The notes beneath the pieces are model-generated. The model saw only the letters and a list, made by a program, of their open reading frames with translations. It was not told the origin of the DNA and made no database searches. Positions 47,301 through 55,395 of a stretch of 64,000 nucleotides of DNA are shown here, in pieces. The DNA comes from Obelidium mucronatum (lineage: Eukaryota > Chytridiomycota > Chytridiomycetes > Chytridiales > Chytriomycetaceae). The DNA is taken from contig JAIVFH010000021.1 of NCBI GenBank assembly GCA_025765595.1, forward strand, positions 124,001-188,000. Reading direction: 5' to 3'. Position numbers and translations under genes: made by a program. Position 1 is the first letter of the stretch. Each line of letters opens with the position of its first letter.

Positions 47301-49976
47301 AGGAGTCAGGCCAGGATAGCAGGAACAGTCTGGAATACTTGGGGAATAGCAATCGTTACCCGCTCCGGCATGCTGTGCAAGGCCAAGAAACCCAACTTCG
47401 GACCCAGGAATAAATAGCGTGGGACTCCACTTGTCAGGGTCACGGTCCTTCAACGGTGAGTAGTTTTTTGTTGCGTAGATGACATCGGCTTCTTTCAGTG
47501 GAAGGCCATGACCGGTTTGACGAACAATCCCATGTCTCTCCCCAACAGACGGGGCTCTGATAAAAAACTGTTGAACGCAACAAATTATTTGGCTGTGCAA
47601 TTAACTGACCTCGGCTCGTACAAATCCAAAAAATTGTTTCGTTGTCTGAAAATAGTTGTCTTTGTCGTACGCCCTATGGAAAGCAGAGTAGAGTAAACTC
47701 CCATCACATGGGCGTCATAGTGGTCCATTTGCTGGTAAGTCAGTCCTGGTATGCTTAAAAGCAAAGCGATACCGGAGATTTTTATGTCCTCCTCTAACAC
47801 TGTCGCCCCGAAAAATTCCTTCATGTAGCGAACAAAGACGCTCGTTCTGTTCTGCTGCATTTTCTTCAACGATCTGTCCAAAACAGAAAGACGGTCCTTC
47901 GGCACATTGTTCGTTTCAGCCCAGTCAAATATATGCTTCCAACCTTCCAAGTAGAACTGGAAAGCATTTCCCGAAATACGCGAAACACCTTCTGGTAGTT
48001 TTGGTAACTGTCCTGACTGAAACTTTCGCCCAGCTTTGTGGTATTCTGTAAGCCAATATGTGGCCGATTTGTGAGGCGGCCAAAAAACAGACAGGGCCAT
48101 GGCCTCCAGCACTTCAGCCACTACTTTTGTTTCACAACGGTCAAGTGGATGGAAAATATGGCAGACGCCATGTGACCTGAAGCGCGCCAGGAGAGCCTCC
48201 ATGTCAGAGTAATCGGGGAGCGCTGATCAATTGTTATTAGTTTAATTGAAATTGATTCGTGACCACTATTTACTTGGAAAAGGGGGTATCGATTTGGCTG
48301 TAAACTCCAGTGCCTTGTGTATCATATCGGTGGTCACAGCCAGGGCATCAGATGGAATCTTGCCATCCAGTAGTGGCCAAATCTCCAAGTCAAGCACGGA
48401 CTTGGAGTCTATGGTTGAAATGCGCCAGCTGTACTTTCGACGGCCGCCGCCATGTCGCACCGAGTGCTTGTGCCTGAGGACAATATCCAGATTGTCAAGG
48501 AAAACCATGCGGCTGCTCTCAATCCAATCATGTGGCAGCTTTGCCTTGACGGACAGAACAAAAAACGGCGTTGGTCGGGGATAGATGTGGTCATGAACGT
48601 TGGATGGTTCCAATATAAACTCAGACACCAGCAACGGCCTGGTTTCAGGCAAGACAGGATGCATCCGCTGTTCTGGAGTATGTTGCACAGGACGAAGCTG
48701 CTCAGGGGCAGTCCCTGTTGCTTTCCTGCTCTGCCTGTTCTTGCTTTTGCGTTTGGGTGGCATTTTAAACTATTTTAAGGGACAGAAACAGTCTCAAAAC
48801 TCCAGCAAGTTAAAAATTCCAGAATCGATTCAAGGCTCAAGCACCAGCTGTGATTAGCACGCGCTGGTGCCAGCAACGACGGTGAGACAACCCGCCCGTC
48901 GCGCTGTTTGCCCCGTATCGATTCCAAGTCAATTCCAGAACTTTCGAAACATAACCGAAATTCCAGAATCGATTCAAGACTAAAGCACCAGCTGTGCTTA
49001 GCACGCGCTGGTGCCAGCAGCGACGGTGAGACAACCCGCCCGTCACGCTGTGTGCCCCGCATCGATTCCAAGCCAATTCCAGAACTTTTGAAACTTGACC
49101 AAATTTCCAGAATCGATTCAAGGCTCAAGCACCAGCTGTGCTTAGCACGCGCTGGAGCCAGCAGCGACGGTGAGACAACCCGCCCGTCGCGCCGTATGCC
49201 CCGTATCGATTCCAAGCAACAACTTGCATTCAAGACACAGACACCAGCTGTGCATAACAAGCACTGGTGCCTGCTCTGGTGGCGAGAGCAGGTTGCTTTT
49301 GTTGGTAGGTGGACGAAAAAGACCCGAGGGGGTGCTTCAAAAAATCAAAAATGTTTTTTAAAAATAATATTTTTGCTCGGTTCATACTAACCACCGTACA
49401 GAACCGACCTGCGGATTTACGACATTTGTGAGGGCCAGTCAAATCTTTTTTGGCACGACAGCATTTCGAACCAGAGGTTGAACAAGTATCCTTCATTTCA
49501 CACACAGAACCGTTTGGAAGAGGAGTATGGGTTGGCTTGGGGATCGAAGTGGTGGTTGGATCAAGGCAGTCCGACCCAGGACCCGTCAAACGACAGGTGT
49601 ATTTTTTCGGGATAGCATCCACTTTGGCAATGCAGCAAATAAAGTCTGATGAGGCGCATTTTGGTCCCAGCGGATTGCAGTCGGCCCAATTGGCGATGCC
49701 AGTCGGGGCTGGAAGTGTCCCTGTCGGAGTCGGGCCTGTCTTACAGTCTGCTCAAGAAGAGTAAATCGAAGCTTCAACAGCCTAAAAAGAAAAAAGGCAC
49801 CAACCGTAGGTTGGGCGACAAGTGGTTTTCGTTTCATCGCTCGGCGCAACGCAGCAGACAAAGCTGCTTGAGGCGCAAGTGTCGCCTGGAAAACAGCTCT
49901 GCCAGTCACCAATTACACCCGCTGTGGTCAGCGAGGCAAAGAGGACAAGGCTCAGTTTTCCGATGAGGGAGTGCAT
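38376..49976 (-). CDS. Secreted GH5-type endo-beta-mannanase-like enzyme, gene interrupted by a transposon in an intron
   Basis: The 5' part is at 49976-49409: signal peptide MHSLIGKLSLVLFASLTTAG, then two tandem Cys-rich modules (GDWQSCFPGDTCASSSFVCC and GIANWADCNPLGPKCASSDF) joined by a Thr/Pro linker, and a third Cys cluster (SVCEMKDTCSTSGSKCC). The 3' part is at 39355-38376, the catalytic domain: MWAGVNSYFMANLP, RIFVTQFGAGG, IALHDRWNLDSTWG, acid/base Glu in FEIQNEGQ, nucleophile Glu in IFEEFGAQG. This order fits GH5 subfamily 7 beta-mannanases. The halves join in frame as KSA-E-CDDSPMW if an intron runs from 49408 to 39356. The transposon lies wholly inside that intron. One other intron at about 49747-49803. 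Expression would need an approximately 10-kb intron to be spliced. Confidence 0.85.
39402..39407. repeat. Target-site duplication, left copy (CAGAAC)
   Basis: Directly abuts the TACGGTGG end of the left inverted repeat; the same six bases follow the right end. Confidence 0.9.
39408..39577 (+). repeat. Left terminal inverted repeat of the transposon
   Basis: 170 bp beginning TACGGTGGTTAGTATGAACC and ending CTTGAA. It is identical to the reverse complement of 49229-49398 except for A against C near 39566. It includes one copy of the palindromic CACCAG...CTGGTG motif also found in the subterminal repeats. Confidence 0.92.
39600..40320 (+). repeat. Left subterminal array, five copies of a ~150-bp unit
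   Basis: Each unit contains GACGGGCGGGTTGTCTCA, an imperfect palindrome GCACCAGCGCGTGCTAAGCA followed by CAGCTGGTGC, and TTGAATCGATTCTGGAA. Palindromes are centred near 39695, 39835, 39980, 40125 and 40275. Units differ by small gaps and substitutions. Confidence 0.88.
40605..42997 (+). CDS. Transposon gene 1: Ulp1/SENP-like cysteine protease protein
   Basis: Exons join MSGAFGTICTPTTTRN...LDSVP to the 731-codon frame starting at about 40787, with one more intron at about 41502-41572. Residues about 215-240 hold a small zinc-ribbon-like segment (CSTCNTPTKATHW). The C-terminal third is a C48-type protease: catalytic His in SYGGHWFSVYY, a YYVNSAP segment where Ulp1 enzymes usually have Asp (here Asn), oxyanion Gln in ATQTNSHDCGLFVLW and catalytic Cys in the same motif. 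C48 enzymes cut SUMO or similar tags; proteases of this type are known passengers in several eukaryotic DNA-transposon groups. The start is the first ATG in the exon; a further 5' exon cannot be excluded. Confidence 0.85.
43063..45451 (+). CDS. Transposon gene 2: zinc-ribbon array fused to integrase-type DDE transposase
   Basis: The N-terminal 300 or so residues contain about ten CxxC pairs (CGLCSRFF, CQPCHDK, CLLCGKQW, CGICGDEH, CCFCGN, CDPCKK, CYGCGEVF, CNACKIEC) and one HxxKLH, probably DNA-binding zinc ribbons. A helical part follows (RKRTFQKYMETHKLRRRGHT, RLMAQHLHLVHNIPMPR), then an integrase (rve) core: Asp in YAYDQHDKF at about 44388, GVYVHGAIDCFSRFLVNLWA, Asp in TTISDRGTEN at about 44680, and the NQKIECFWSHF block carrying the final acidic residue at about 44850. 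A C-terminal domain ends DLEEDDPIKW. Introns at about 43408-43455, 43966-44027, 44220-44269, 44407-44464 and 44627-44658, and one near 44950-45000. Confidence 0.85.
45525..46510 (+). repeat. Internal array, seven copies of the same ~150-bp unit
   Basis: Same unit and orientation as the left array, lying between the DDE gene and the minus-strand unknown gene. Spacing alternates around 144-150 bp. Some copies have GGTTTTCTCACCATCGC in place of GGTTGTCTCACCGTCGC, so two sub-variants alternate. Because the unit is near a multiple of three, long spurious open frames cross it on both strands. Confidence 0.88.
46596..48763 (-). CDS. Transposon gene 3: unrecognised multi-exon protein
   Basis: Starts MPPKRKSKNRQSRK, a basic and probably nuclear-targeting N-terminus, then SEFILEPSNVHDHIYPRPTP and LEIWPLLDGKIPSDALAVTT. 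The next exon (48202-47600) has MEALLARFRSHGVCHIFHPL and is largely helical. A third exon (about 47565-47020) carries a Cys/Pro cluster (CYSPSIPDCSCYPG, then CGCQLCSPPARLPQ). The last exon ends in an acidic tail and a basic patch (DEEDQEEIV, GEKRKRIVCSDSDSDY). No enzyme motif recognised. It faces the other two genes and is flanked by the internal and right repeat arrays. Likely an accessory factor for transposition or its control, by position only. Confidence 0.7.
48790..49228 (-). repeat. Right subterminal array, three copies in inverted orientation
   Basis: The same unit as at the left end, inverted, with palindromes near 48855, 49000 and 49145; a fourth lies in the inverted repeat itself. 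The array is shorter than at the left end. Confidence 0.88.
49229..49398 (-). repeat. Right terminal inverted repeat of the transposon
   Basis: 170-bp inverted partner of 39408-39577, with one mismatch. Confidence 0.92.
49399..49404. repeat. Target-site duplication, right copy (CAGAAC)
   Basis: Directly follows the CCACCGTA end of the right inverted repeat and matches 39402-39407. Confidence 0.9.
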
Positions 49977-50099
49977 AGCGGAGATGCTCTTAGAGACTGA
50001 GAGAATGTCATGGCATGTGGGCTTTTATCCTTTTCCAGCGTCAATGTGGCTGTGAGATGAACATCACAAAAATGAACAAAATGATTAAAAAGTGTTCTT

Positions 50100-51250
50100 T
50101 TAATCAGAATCACTCCGACTTTCACTGTCGCTGCTTCGGTCATCTGAATGAGAGCGACGTTTTCTGCTGTCTTTTGAGCTCTTCTTTTTGCTCTTTTTGC
50201 TCTTTTTCTTGGTACCGCTTCTTTTGGATTCCTTCTTCCTCTTTTTAGACCCGGATGACGGTGGAGGCGGTGCAACAGTATCTTCTTCGAAAACAAATCC
50301 GAATTCTTCGTTTGTCGAAGCAGGAATCGACGATGCTAGAGATGAAGATGAATATTGGCTTCCGAGAACATGTGGTGGTGCAGGAGGATTCTTTGAAGGA
50401 GCAGTCGCGTATGGATTAGCATTCATTAGTGACCTTGTGAGAGGGATTTTCCCACGAGGCATAGCATAGTCTACTGGCTAAATTAAGGTCATTAAGTTGC
50501 GTAAAACACTGCCAGAAATACCATAAGGAACGCTCCGTCTGCTGCACTCTGTTTTTCCGCTTCAATTTCCCTTTTTCGGGCAATACACTTTTGAAGATAA
50601 CGATGCGCATTTTCGTGAGTAGGTTGAATCTTTAAAGCATTAGAGTGGTCGTCAATGGCTTTTGAGAAATGCCCTTGATTGGCAAATCTGAACTTCTTGG
50701 AGTTAAGATTACAAGCGGAACGGAAAAGAACAAAGTACTCAACGCCGCCCCTCTCGCCACTAAAGCATCGACGCACTCAGGATCAATTTCAAGAGCCCGG
50801 GTGTATTTTGTTATCGCTTTCTCCAACTGTTTCTCTTGGGAACACGCAATTCCCTCAATGACCCTGCAGCAGACAAGTAAAAACGACTTATTGAAAATAT
50901 CCGAGATTTGTACATTTTATGGGCCCAGGAAGCATTCTGCCTTTTGCTGAGTGTTCTGAAAGTCTCTGGCGTTTCTCCCAGCAATCTGCCCATGGTCCAA
51001 CCAATATCTGCTCAGTGATTCAATGTCAAAAAATGAATTGAAGGAAAGCTCACGCTGTGACGCCACTGTGGGTGGTCCATTGGCTGAATGAGGCATCGAG
51101 GTCAATGCCTGTGTCTTTCGACCACTCGTCGAGCAAAGCCAAGTTCCCAAATCCAATGACTGAAACAGCTCCAACGGTGCTTTGGTCCTCGCGTAAAGCC
51201 GTCTTTGGCTTTGATGCATTGGCTGCGAGCCAACCTTCAATCTCAAACAT
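50100..51250 (-). CDS. TPR protein with Lys/Ser-rich tail, TTC14-like
   Basis: Exons read MFEIEGWLAANASKPKTA, then a central exon, then tetratricopeptide repeats (LEKAITKYTRALEIDPECVD ALVARGAAL and HFSKAIDDHSNALKIQPTHE NAHRYLQKCI), ending in a Pro/Ser region and a basic-acidic tail (KKKSKKSKKKSSKDSRKRR, then SDDRSSDSESRSDSD). TPR pairs followed by a Lys/Ser/Arg-rich tail resemble animal TTC14, but its S1 domain is not seen, so the name is only a likeness. Gene start and exons between 50830 and 51050 are uncertain. The start codon lies 6 bp from that of the divergent GDPD gene. Confidence 0.6.
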
Positions 51251-51256
51251 TTACAA

Positions 51257-52506
51257 ATGATCTCAAAACTATTTGCGCTGTTTACAAAACCAATCCGAGC
51301 AAAGAAGCTCCGGTTCTCATCAGAGATAATGAGTCATCGCGGAGGCTCTCTGGAAAGTATCGAGAATACACTTGCTGGATTCAGGAAGAGTGCAAACCTA
51401 GGTGTTGATCTGCTGGAGGTGCGTTTGTCTTGAAACGACTAAATATCAGGCAGTGCTAAGAAGTACCGATTAGATGGATATTTACATGACCAAGGATGGG
51501 AAATGCGTCGTGTTTCATGATCGCGACATGGGCCGACTCTGTGGACTGTCGGGAAAGAAGATTTCGGATTTCAACTACGACGAGTTACCGCCGCTGATTA
51601 TTCCGAGCGCTTTGAGCCATATTGCCGGAGAGCTGAATGCTGACAGTGATGCGCGCCGAATTCCTCTTTTTGAAGAGGTCTTGAGAGAGTTTCCACAGTT
51701 GAGTTCGAATGCGAGGAGAAGGCAATTCCTAAGCACAGTGCATCGATAGATATCCTATGCAAGTTGACGTAAAGGAGGGCTCGGAGGAGTTGGTGGTGAG
51801 AATTCTTAACTCGTTACCCGCCAATAGCTGGCGCCATTCTGAGTTCTTTACGGCAGATAACGGTTGGCAATCTAATCAGAAAATACAAGCGCGAAGATAA
51901 CACTGTAAACCTGGAACCAGCTTTTGTATTGTCCGCACATTCACTCTTTTTTTTTGTAGGTCTGGGGATCTTTCCGTGATAACGTCAATAATCACTGCTA
52001 CAATCACTTTTCCACGTCTATTCCTCTGTTTTTCAGTATGCGTCGCGCTGCTTTCTCGTATGTTTTGTCCTTCTTGGGTGTGCCCCACTGGATGAAGTAC
52101 CGAGAATCAGCTTTAATCTGCCCCAACATCCCATGGCTCATGAAACGCAGCTGGTTTGCAGATCTGAATCGATTGGGCATCAGTGTGATTGTTTGGTATG
52201 TTGCTATTGTATGAATTCAAAATTGGGAGGCAATGCTATAACGCAAAAAAAAAAAAAAACCAATGCGGTGTTATTAGGGGGAGAGGGAGAGACGGTGGTG
52301 GTCCAGGCGGTGGCGTCAATACTTCCAAGAATTTCGAACTGATCCGGAAGAGTGGTGCGAATGGAATCTGTACTGATCGACCCACATTCCTCAAGGTGAT
52401 GATACAGTTCGCGATAAATGTATTCGTTGATTAATTTATAAAATGACAGGCATGGCTACAAGAGCATGGTCCGTTGGAGAAGGTGGATAGATTTATTGAA
52501 AAGTAG
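51257..52506 (+). CDS. Glycerophosphodiester phosphodiesterase 1 (GDPD family), first of a tandem pair
   Basis: The catalytic His and Glu are in MSHRGGSLESIENTLAGFRK, Glu-x-Asp in LLEMDIYMTKDG and His in CVVFHDRDMGRLCGLSG. The C-terminal half has RESALICPNIPWLMKRSWFA and VNTSKNFELIRKSGANGICT DRP, ending DRFIEK. This is the GDPD1/4/7-like eukaryotic type, which hydrolyses glycerophosphodiesters or lysophospholipids. Five to six introns, including one near 52196-52276 with a poly-A tract. The start could be 51257 (MISKLFALFTKPIRA, hydrophobic/basic) or the ATG at 51332; the first is only 6 bp from the opposite gene. Confidence 0.83.
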
Positions 52507-52523
52507 AGTAATAAAACTGTCAG

Positions 52524-53653
52524 ATGCATGCACACAACCAAAGACTGGGCTTCCGAGTAAAGCTAATGAGTCACAGAGGCGGATCGCTCGAAAGAGTGGA
52601 AAACACACTGGCTGCGTTTCGACACAGCGCTTCTCTTGGTGTTGACATGCTTGAGGTTTGAAATGTGGCAGTGCTTTCTTCTACTGCCACCATTCACCAT
52701 GTGCTTACAGTTGGATATCTCTACTACCAAAGACGGTCAGATCGTGGTGTTCCACGATCACACTATTGAAAGGGTCTGTGGGATCAAGGAAAAAGCAGTT
52801 TCAGATTACAACTACACGGATTTGCCAAGGCTCTTGATTCCAGACTGCTTAAAGTCTATTGAAGCGACTTTGAATGATGATCCAGATGCAACCAGGATCC
52901 CATTGCTGGAAGAAGTTTTGGAGGAGCACCCCATGTGTGTTGTATGAATATTGGGCTTGTAGACGATACACTGACCAAACTACAAAGGATCCCTATCTCA
53001 ATTGACGTCAAAATCGCTAAAGAAGAAGATATTGTTGAGTTTGCAAAATGCCTGTCGCCTTTTTCACTAAACTCTCTGCCACATAGATTAAAGTCGGAAA
53101 CATGTTGCGAAAGTTCAACAGGACACATCTCACTGTATGGGGATCTTTTCACCAACATCAAACAAACCTTTGCTTCAAGAACTTCCCAGAAATTCCTCTT
53201 CACTTTTGCAAGCCACGTGTGATTCTGTCGTTTGTCTTGTCTTTGTTTGGCCTTGCTGACTGGATTCAATATCGTGAGAGCTTTATGGCTATACCTGATT
53301 ACTGGTTCCTAATGCGAAAGAGCTGGTTCAAAGTTTTGAATCAGAAGGGGATACAAGTAGTGGTCTGGTAAGGATATTTCCCAAACAAACCACAGCAAAA
53401 TGGCAGCCGTTAGCTAAAAAAAAAAAAAAAACTGCAGGGGAAGTGGAAAAGATGGCGGTGGCCCCGGAGGTGGTCTGAACACAGTTGAAAAGTTTGAATT
53501 TGTCAAGTAAGTTGTTGCCGATTATTCTTTGTACAAAATGCTTACTGCTATAATGTGTCCAGGAATGGTGGTGCTAATGGTATTTGTACTGATTCCCCAA
53601 CACTTCTCAAGTCATGGCTTTCAACAAATCAATTGACTGACTGTATGGATTAG
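52524..53653 (+). CDS. Glycerophosphodiester phosphodiesterase 2, tandem paralogue
   Basis: Same architecture as the gene upstream: MSHRGGSLERVENTLAAFRH, LELDISTTKDGQIVVFHDHT, IPISIDVKIAKEED, FMAIPDYWFLMRKSWFKVLN, VNTEKFEFVKN-type block (LNTVEKFEFVKNGGANGICT DSPTLL) and the end NQLTDCMD. Catalytic His, Glu, Asp and His are present. Exon-intron positions match the first copy, including the poly-A-containing intron near 53370-53438, so the pair arose by tandem duplication. With the in-frame ATG at 52524 the gap to the upstream stop is 17 bp; the ATG at 52566 is the alternative. Confidence 0.83.
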
Positions 53654-54076
53654 TTCTCTTTGCAAGTAATAAAAGCAGTACTTTTGAGTTTCTGTCATAC
53701 AAAATGTGATGTGGGATTTCACATGGTCATGTCTAGACTCAATGGGAAGCCAATAACTGTGGGTGATTGAATAAGTACACTAACCCTTAAAACAAGCAAA
53801 CAGCTCAACTTTGGTGCAGTTGTAAGCCATCCGCAAGGATCATTTGAGCATTGATTTTTTTTCACATACTATTTTAATACAACTGAATAATATTGTTTGA
53901 AGCAGGAATGTATAAGGAAGATATATTTTTATAATACGCGTTAATGCTTAGCTGTGTGGGATTGATACATTTAGTGATCCCACCAGTCAAGCCTTGTCAA
54001 GCTGGATGGTGTCCAATTTAGGACACTTTCCGCTTTTCCAAACCCCTCAGCCTACTCCCTTCCACTCCTGCTCCGT
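53654..54076. other. AT-rich intergenic stretch
   Basis: No coding or RNA feature recognised. It marks the change from the gene-dense part to the repeat-like right end. Confidence 0.5.
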
Positions 54077-54403
54077 ATGGCCGACGCCCGCCCAGCCCCC
54101 GCAAACACCAAAGTGTTGACCCTGTTGTTTGCTGCCTTCAGCCCCAACATGGTAGAAGCCATAGTCGACGCCATGGACCTACCAGTGGACACGCCAGACA
54201 AGGTCTTCCAGACCCTGGTGGACCAGGTAAATGCTAAAACCCACCCAGCTTGGGACGGACTGTTTGGACTTCCAGTCCCAGTCCAACCACCCATGCCAGA
54301 GAACCTGGAATGGGATGAGTACCCAGCCTTCTGTGTCAGCAACCTGGCCAACACCATTGACCCCACTAACCCACCGCCTCCAGGGCTTCTGCACGGCAGC
54401 TGA
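54077..54403 (+). CDS. Hypothetical Ala/Pro-rich protein, uncertain
   Basis: A 108-codon frame, MADARPAPANTKVLTLLFAA to PPPPGLLHGS, followed by a CAG/CAA-rich stretch (54415-54530) that would encode poly-Gln in another frame. The segment has normal amino-acid composition (VFQTLVDQVNAKTHPAWDGL) but no family I know. It may be an exon of a larger repeat-family gene or of a decayed element. Confidence 0.35.
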   Translation: MADARPAPANTKVLTLLFAAFSPNMVEAIVDAMDLPVDTPDKVFQTLVDQVNAKTHPAWDGLFGLPVPVQPPMPENLEWDEYPAFCVSNLANTIDPTNPPPPGLLHGS

Positions 54404-54414
54404 GGCTTTCCATG

Positions 54415-54530
54415 CTGCCCAGCACCAGCAGCAACTGCAGCGCTACCAACGGCAGCAGTAACAACAGCAGCTACAGCAGCAGCAGCCACAACATCAACAA
54501 CAACAACCAACACCACCACCACCCAACAAC
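54415..54530 (+). repeat. CAG/CAA-rich low-complexity stretch
   Basis: Imperfect CAG, CAA and CAC triplets for roughly 115 bp, readable as poly-Gln/His/Pro. One TAA interrupts the frame. Confidence 0.7.
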
Positions 54531-54599
54531 TTCGAAGGGATAGGGTAAGGGTCAGGGTTCAACCCTCAGTTTATCTACAGAGGCCCTTTAAAATGCTGG

Positions 54600-55088
54600 A
54601 CAAGTTGTTCTGCACGACGAACCCTAGGTTACACAAGTAACCCAGACATCCTTGCCGCCATCGCCACCATCACGGGAGCAGCATCCCATAGGGTTGCAGA
54701 CATCATGGCCGAATTCAACAAGGCGGCCCTCATTGCCGACGCAGCAGTGCAGAAGAACTGCACCCCGCAGGCCTTCCAGGCCGCAACGGATGCTCCCACT
54801 GGAAGGGTCCCACCATACCCAATTGTCATCATCTTCTCAGAGATCACTCACTTGAATCAAATAAGCATCTTCAAACAACGCAAAGGAACAGACACACAGA
54901 AACCCTTATTTTGGCATAGTTTATCTTCTGCACCAAAGGTGGCTGGAGATATTTTAGAGTCCATCATTGGGGCTATTGTTTTGGATTCTGGCTGTGATGT
55001 TCAAGTCACTGAGCACTTGATTCAAAGGGTTTTGGTACAACCTTGGAAATCTCATTTTATGCAGGCAGGGTATTCTTTGGTTTTGTAA
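54600..55088 (+). pseudogene. Fragment of a Dicer-like RNase III domain fused to an unknown segment
   Basis: Codons at about 54930-55060 read SAPKVAGDILESIIGAIVLD SGCDV. This is the second half of a Dicer class RNase III domain (PKxLGDIxESxxGAIxxDSG), with the metal-binding Asp and Glu of the GD-ES motif kept. The first half of the domain (ExLEFLGDAxLD), the helicase, PAZ and dsRBD parts are absent here. Upstream in the same frame is an Ala-rich segment (MAEFNKAALIADAAVQKN) that is not Dicer-like. The stop is at 55088. Best seen as a gene fragment; an exon of a much dispersed gene is less likely. Confidence 0.6.
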
Positions 55089-55148
55089 ACGTTGGGTTTT
55101 TAATGCCAATAAAAAAAAAGAGCAGCCCCAAGTAGCATTCTTAGGTTG

Positions 55149-55395
55149 GATTTCTTGCCTTAGAACCCTCAATAATATTCATTATTGACGCACACAAATA
55201 AAATCCAGGTTTGCATTTCTTGCTTTAGAACCCACAATAATATTTATCATACATCCACAAATAAAATCTCTTTTCCATCCAAGCCTGCTGATTGAAGCCA
55301 AAGCAATTGATCTTAAACATCATTACTATTTTGATTGAATTGGGCTCTTTCCCAGCCAAACCCACTGATTGAAGAAAAGCAATTGATCTTTAACA
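55149..55395 (+). repeat. Two pairs of degenerate direct repeats
   Basis: Pair one: 55149-55205 and 55212-55269, sharing TTAGAACCC, CAATAATATT and ACAAATAAAATC. Pair two: 55275-55320 and 55352-55395, sharing CTGATTGAAG and AAGCAATTGATCTT. They suggest old local duplication in non-coding DNA. Confidence 0.65.

Larger units (their letters stand above)
39408..49398. mobile_element. Complete 9,991-bp DNA transposon with integrase-type DDE transposase and Ulp1-like protease
   Basis: Bounded by 170-bp terminal inverted repeats (39408-39577 and 49229-49398) that differ at one base, and by a 6-bp direct duplication CAGAAC (39402-39407, 49399-49404). Inside are three arrays of a roughly 150-bp repeat and three multi-exon genes: plus-strand Ulp1-like (40605-42997), plus-strand zinc-ribbon/DDE (43063-45451) and a minus-strand unknown (46596-48763). 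The 6-bp duplication and integrase-like transposase recall the group called IS3EU in Repbase; that placement is from memory and tentative. Near-identical ends and mostly open reading frames indicate a recent insertion. Confidence 0.92.

Noticed and set aside
39600..49228. Repeat arrays as a CRISPR-like array
   Set aside because: Units are about 150 bp, diverged and without constant repeat plus unique spacers; the host is a eukaryote and the arrays belong to a transposon.
39408..49398. Assignment to the Kyakuja-Dileera-Zisupton (KDZ) group because of the Ulp1-like gene
   Set aside because: The catalytic part is integrase-like (GAIDCFSRF, SDRGTEN, NQKIECFW), and the target duplication is 6 bp, not the longer one I recall for Zisupton.
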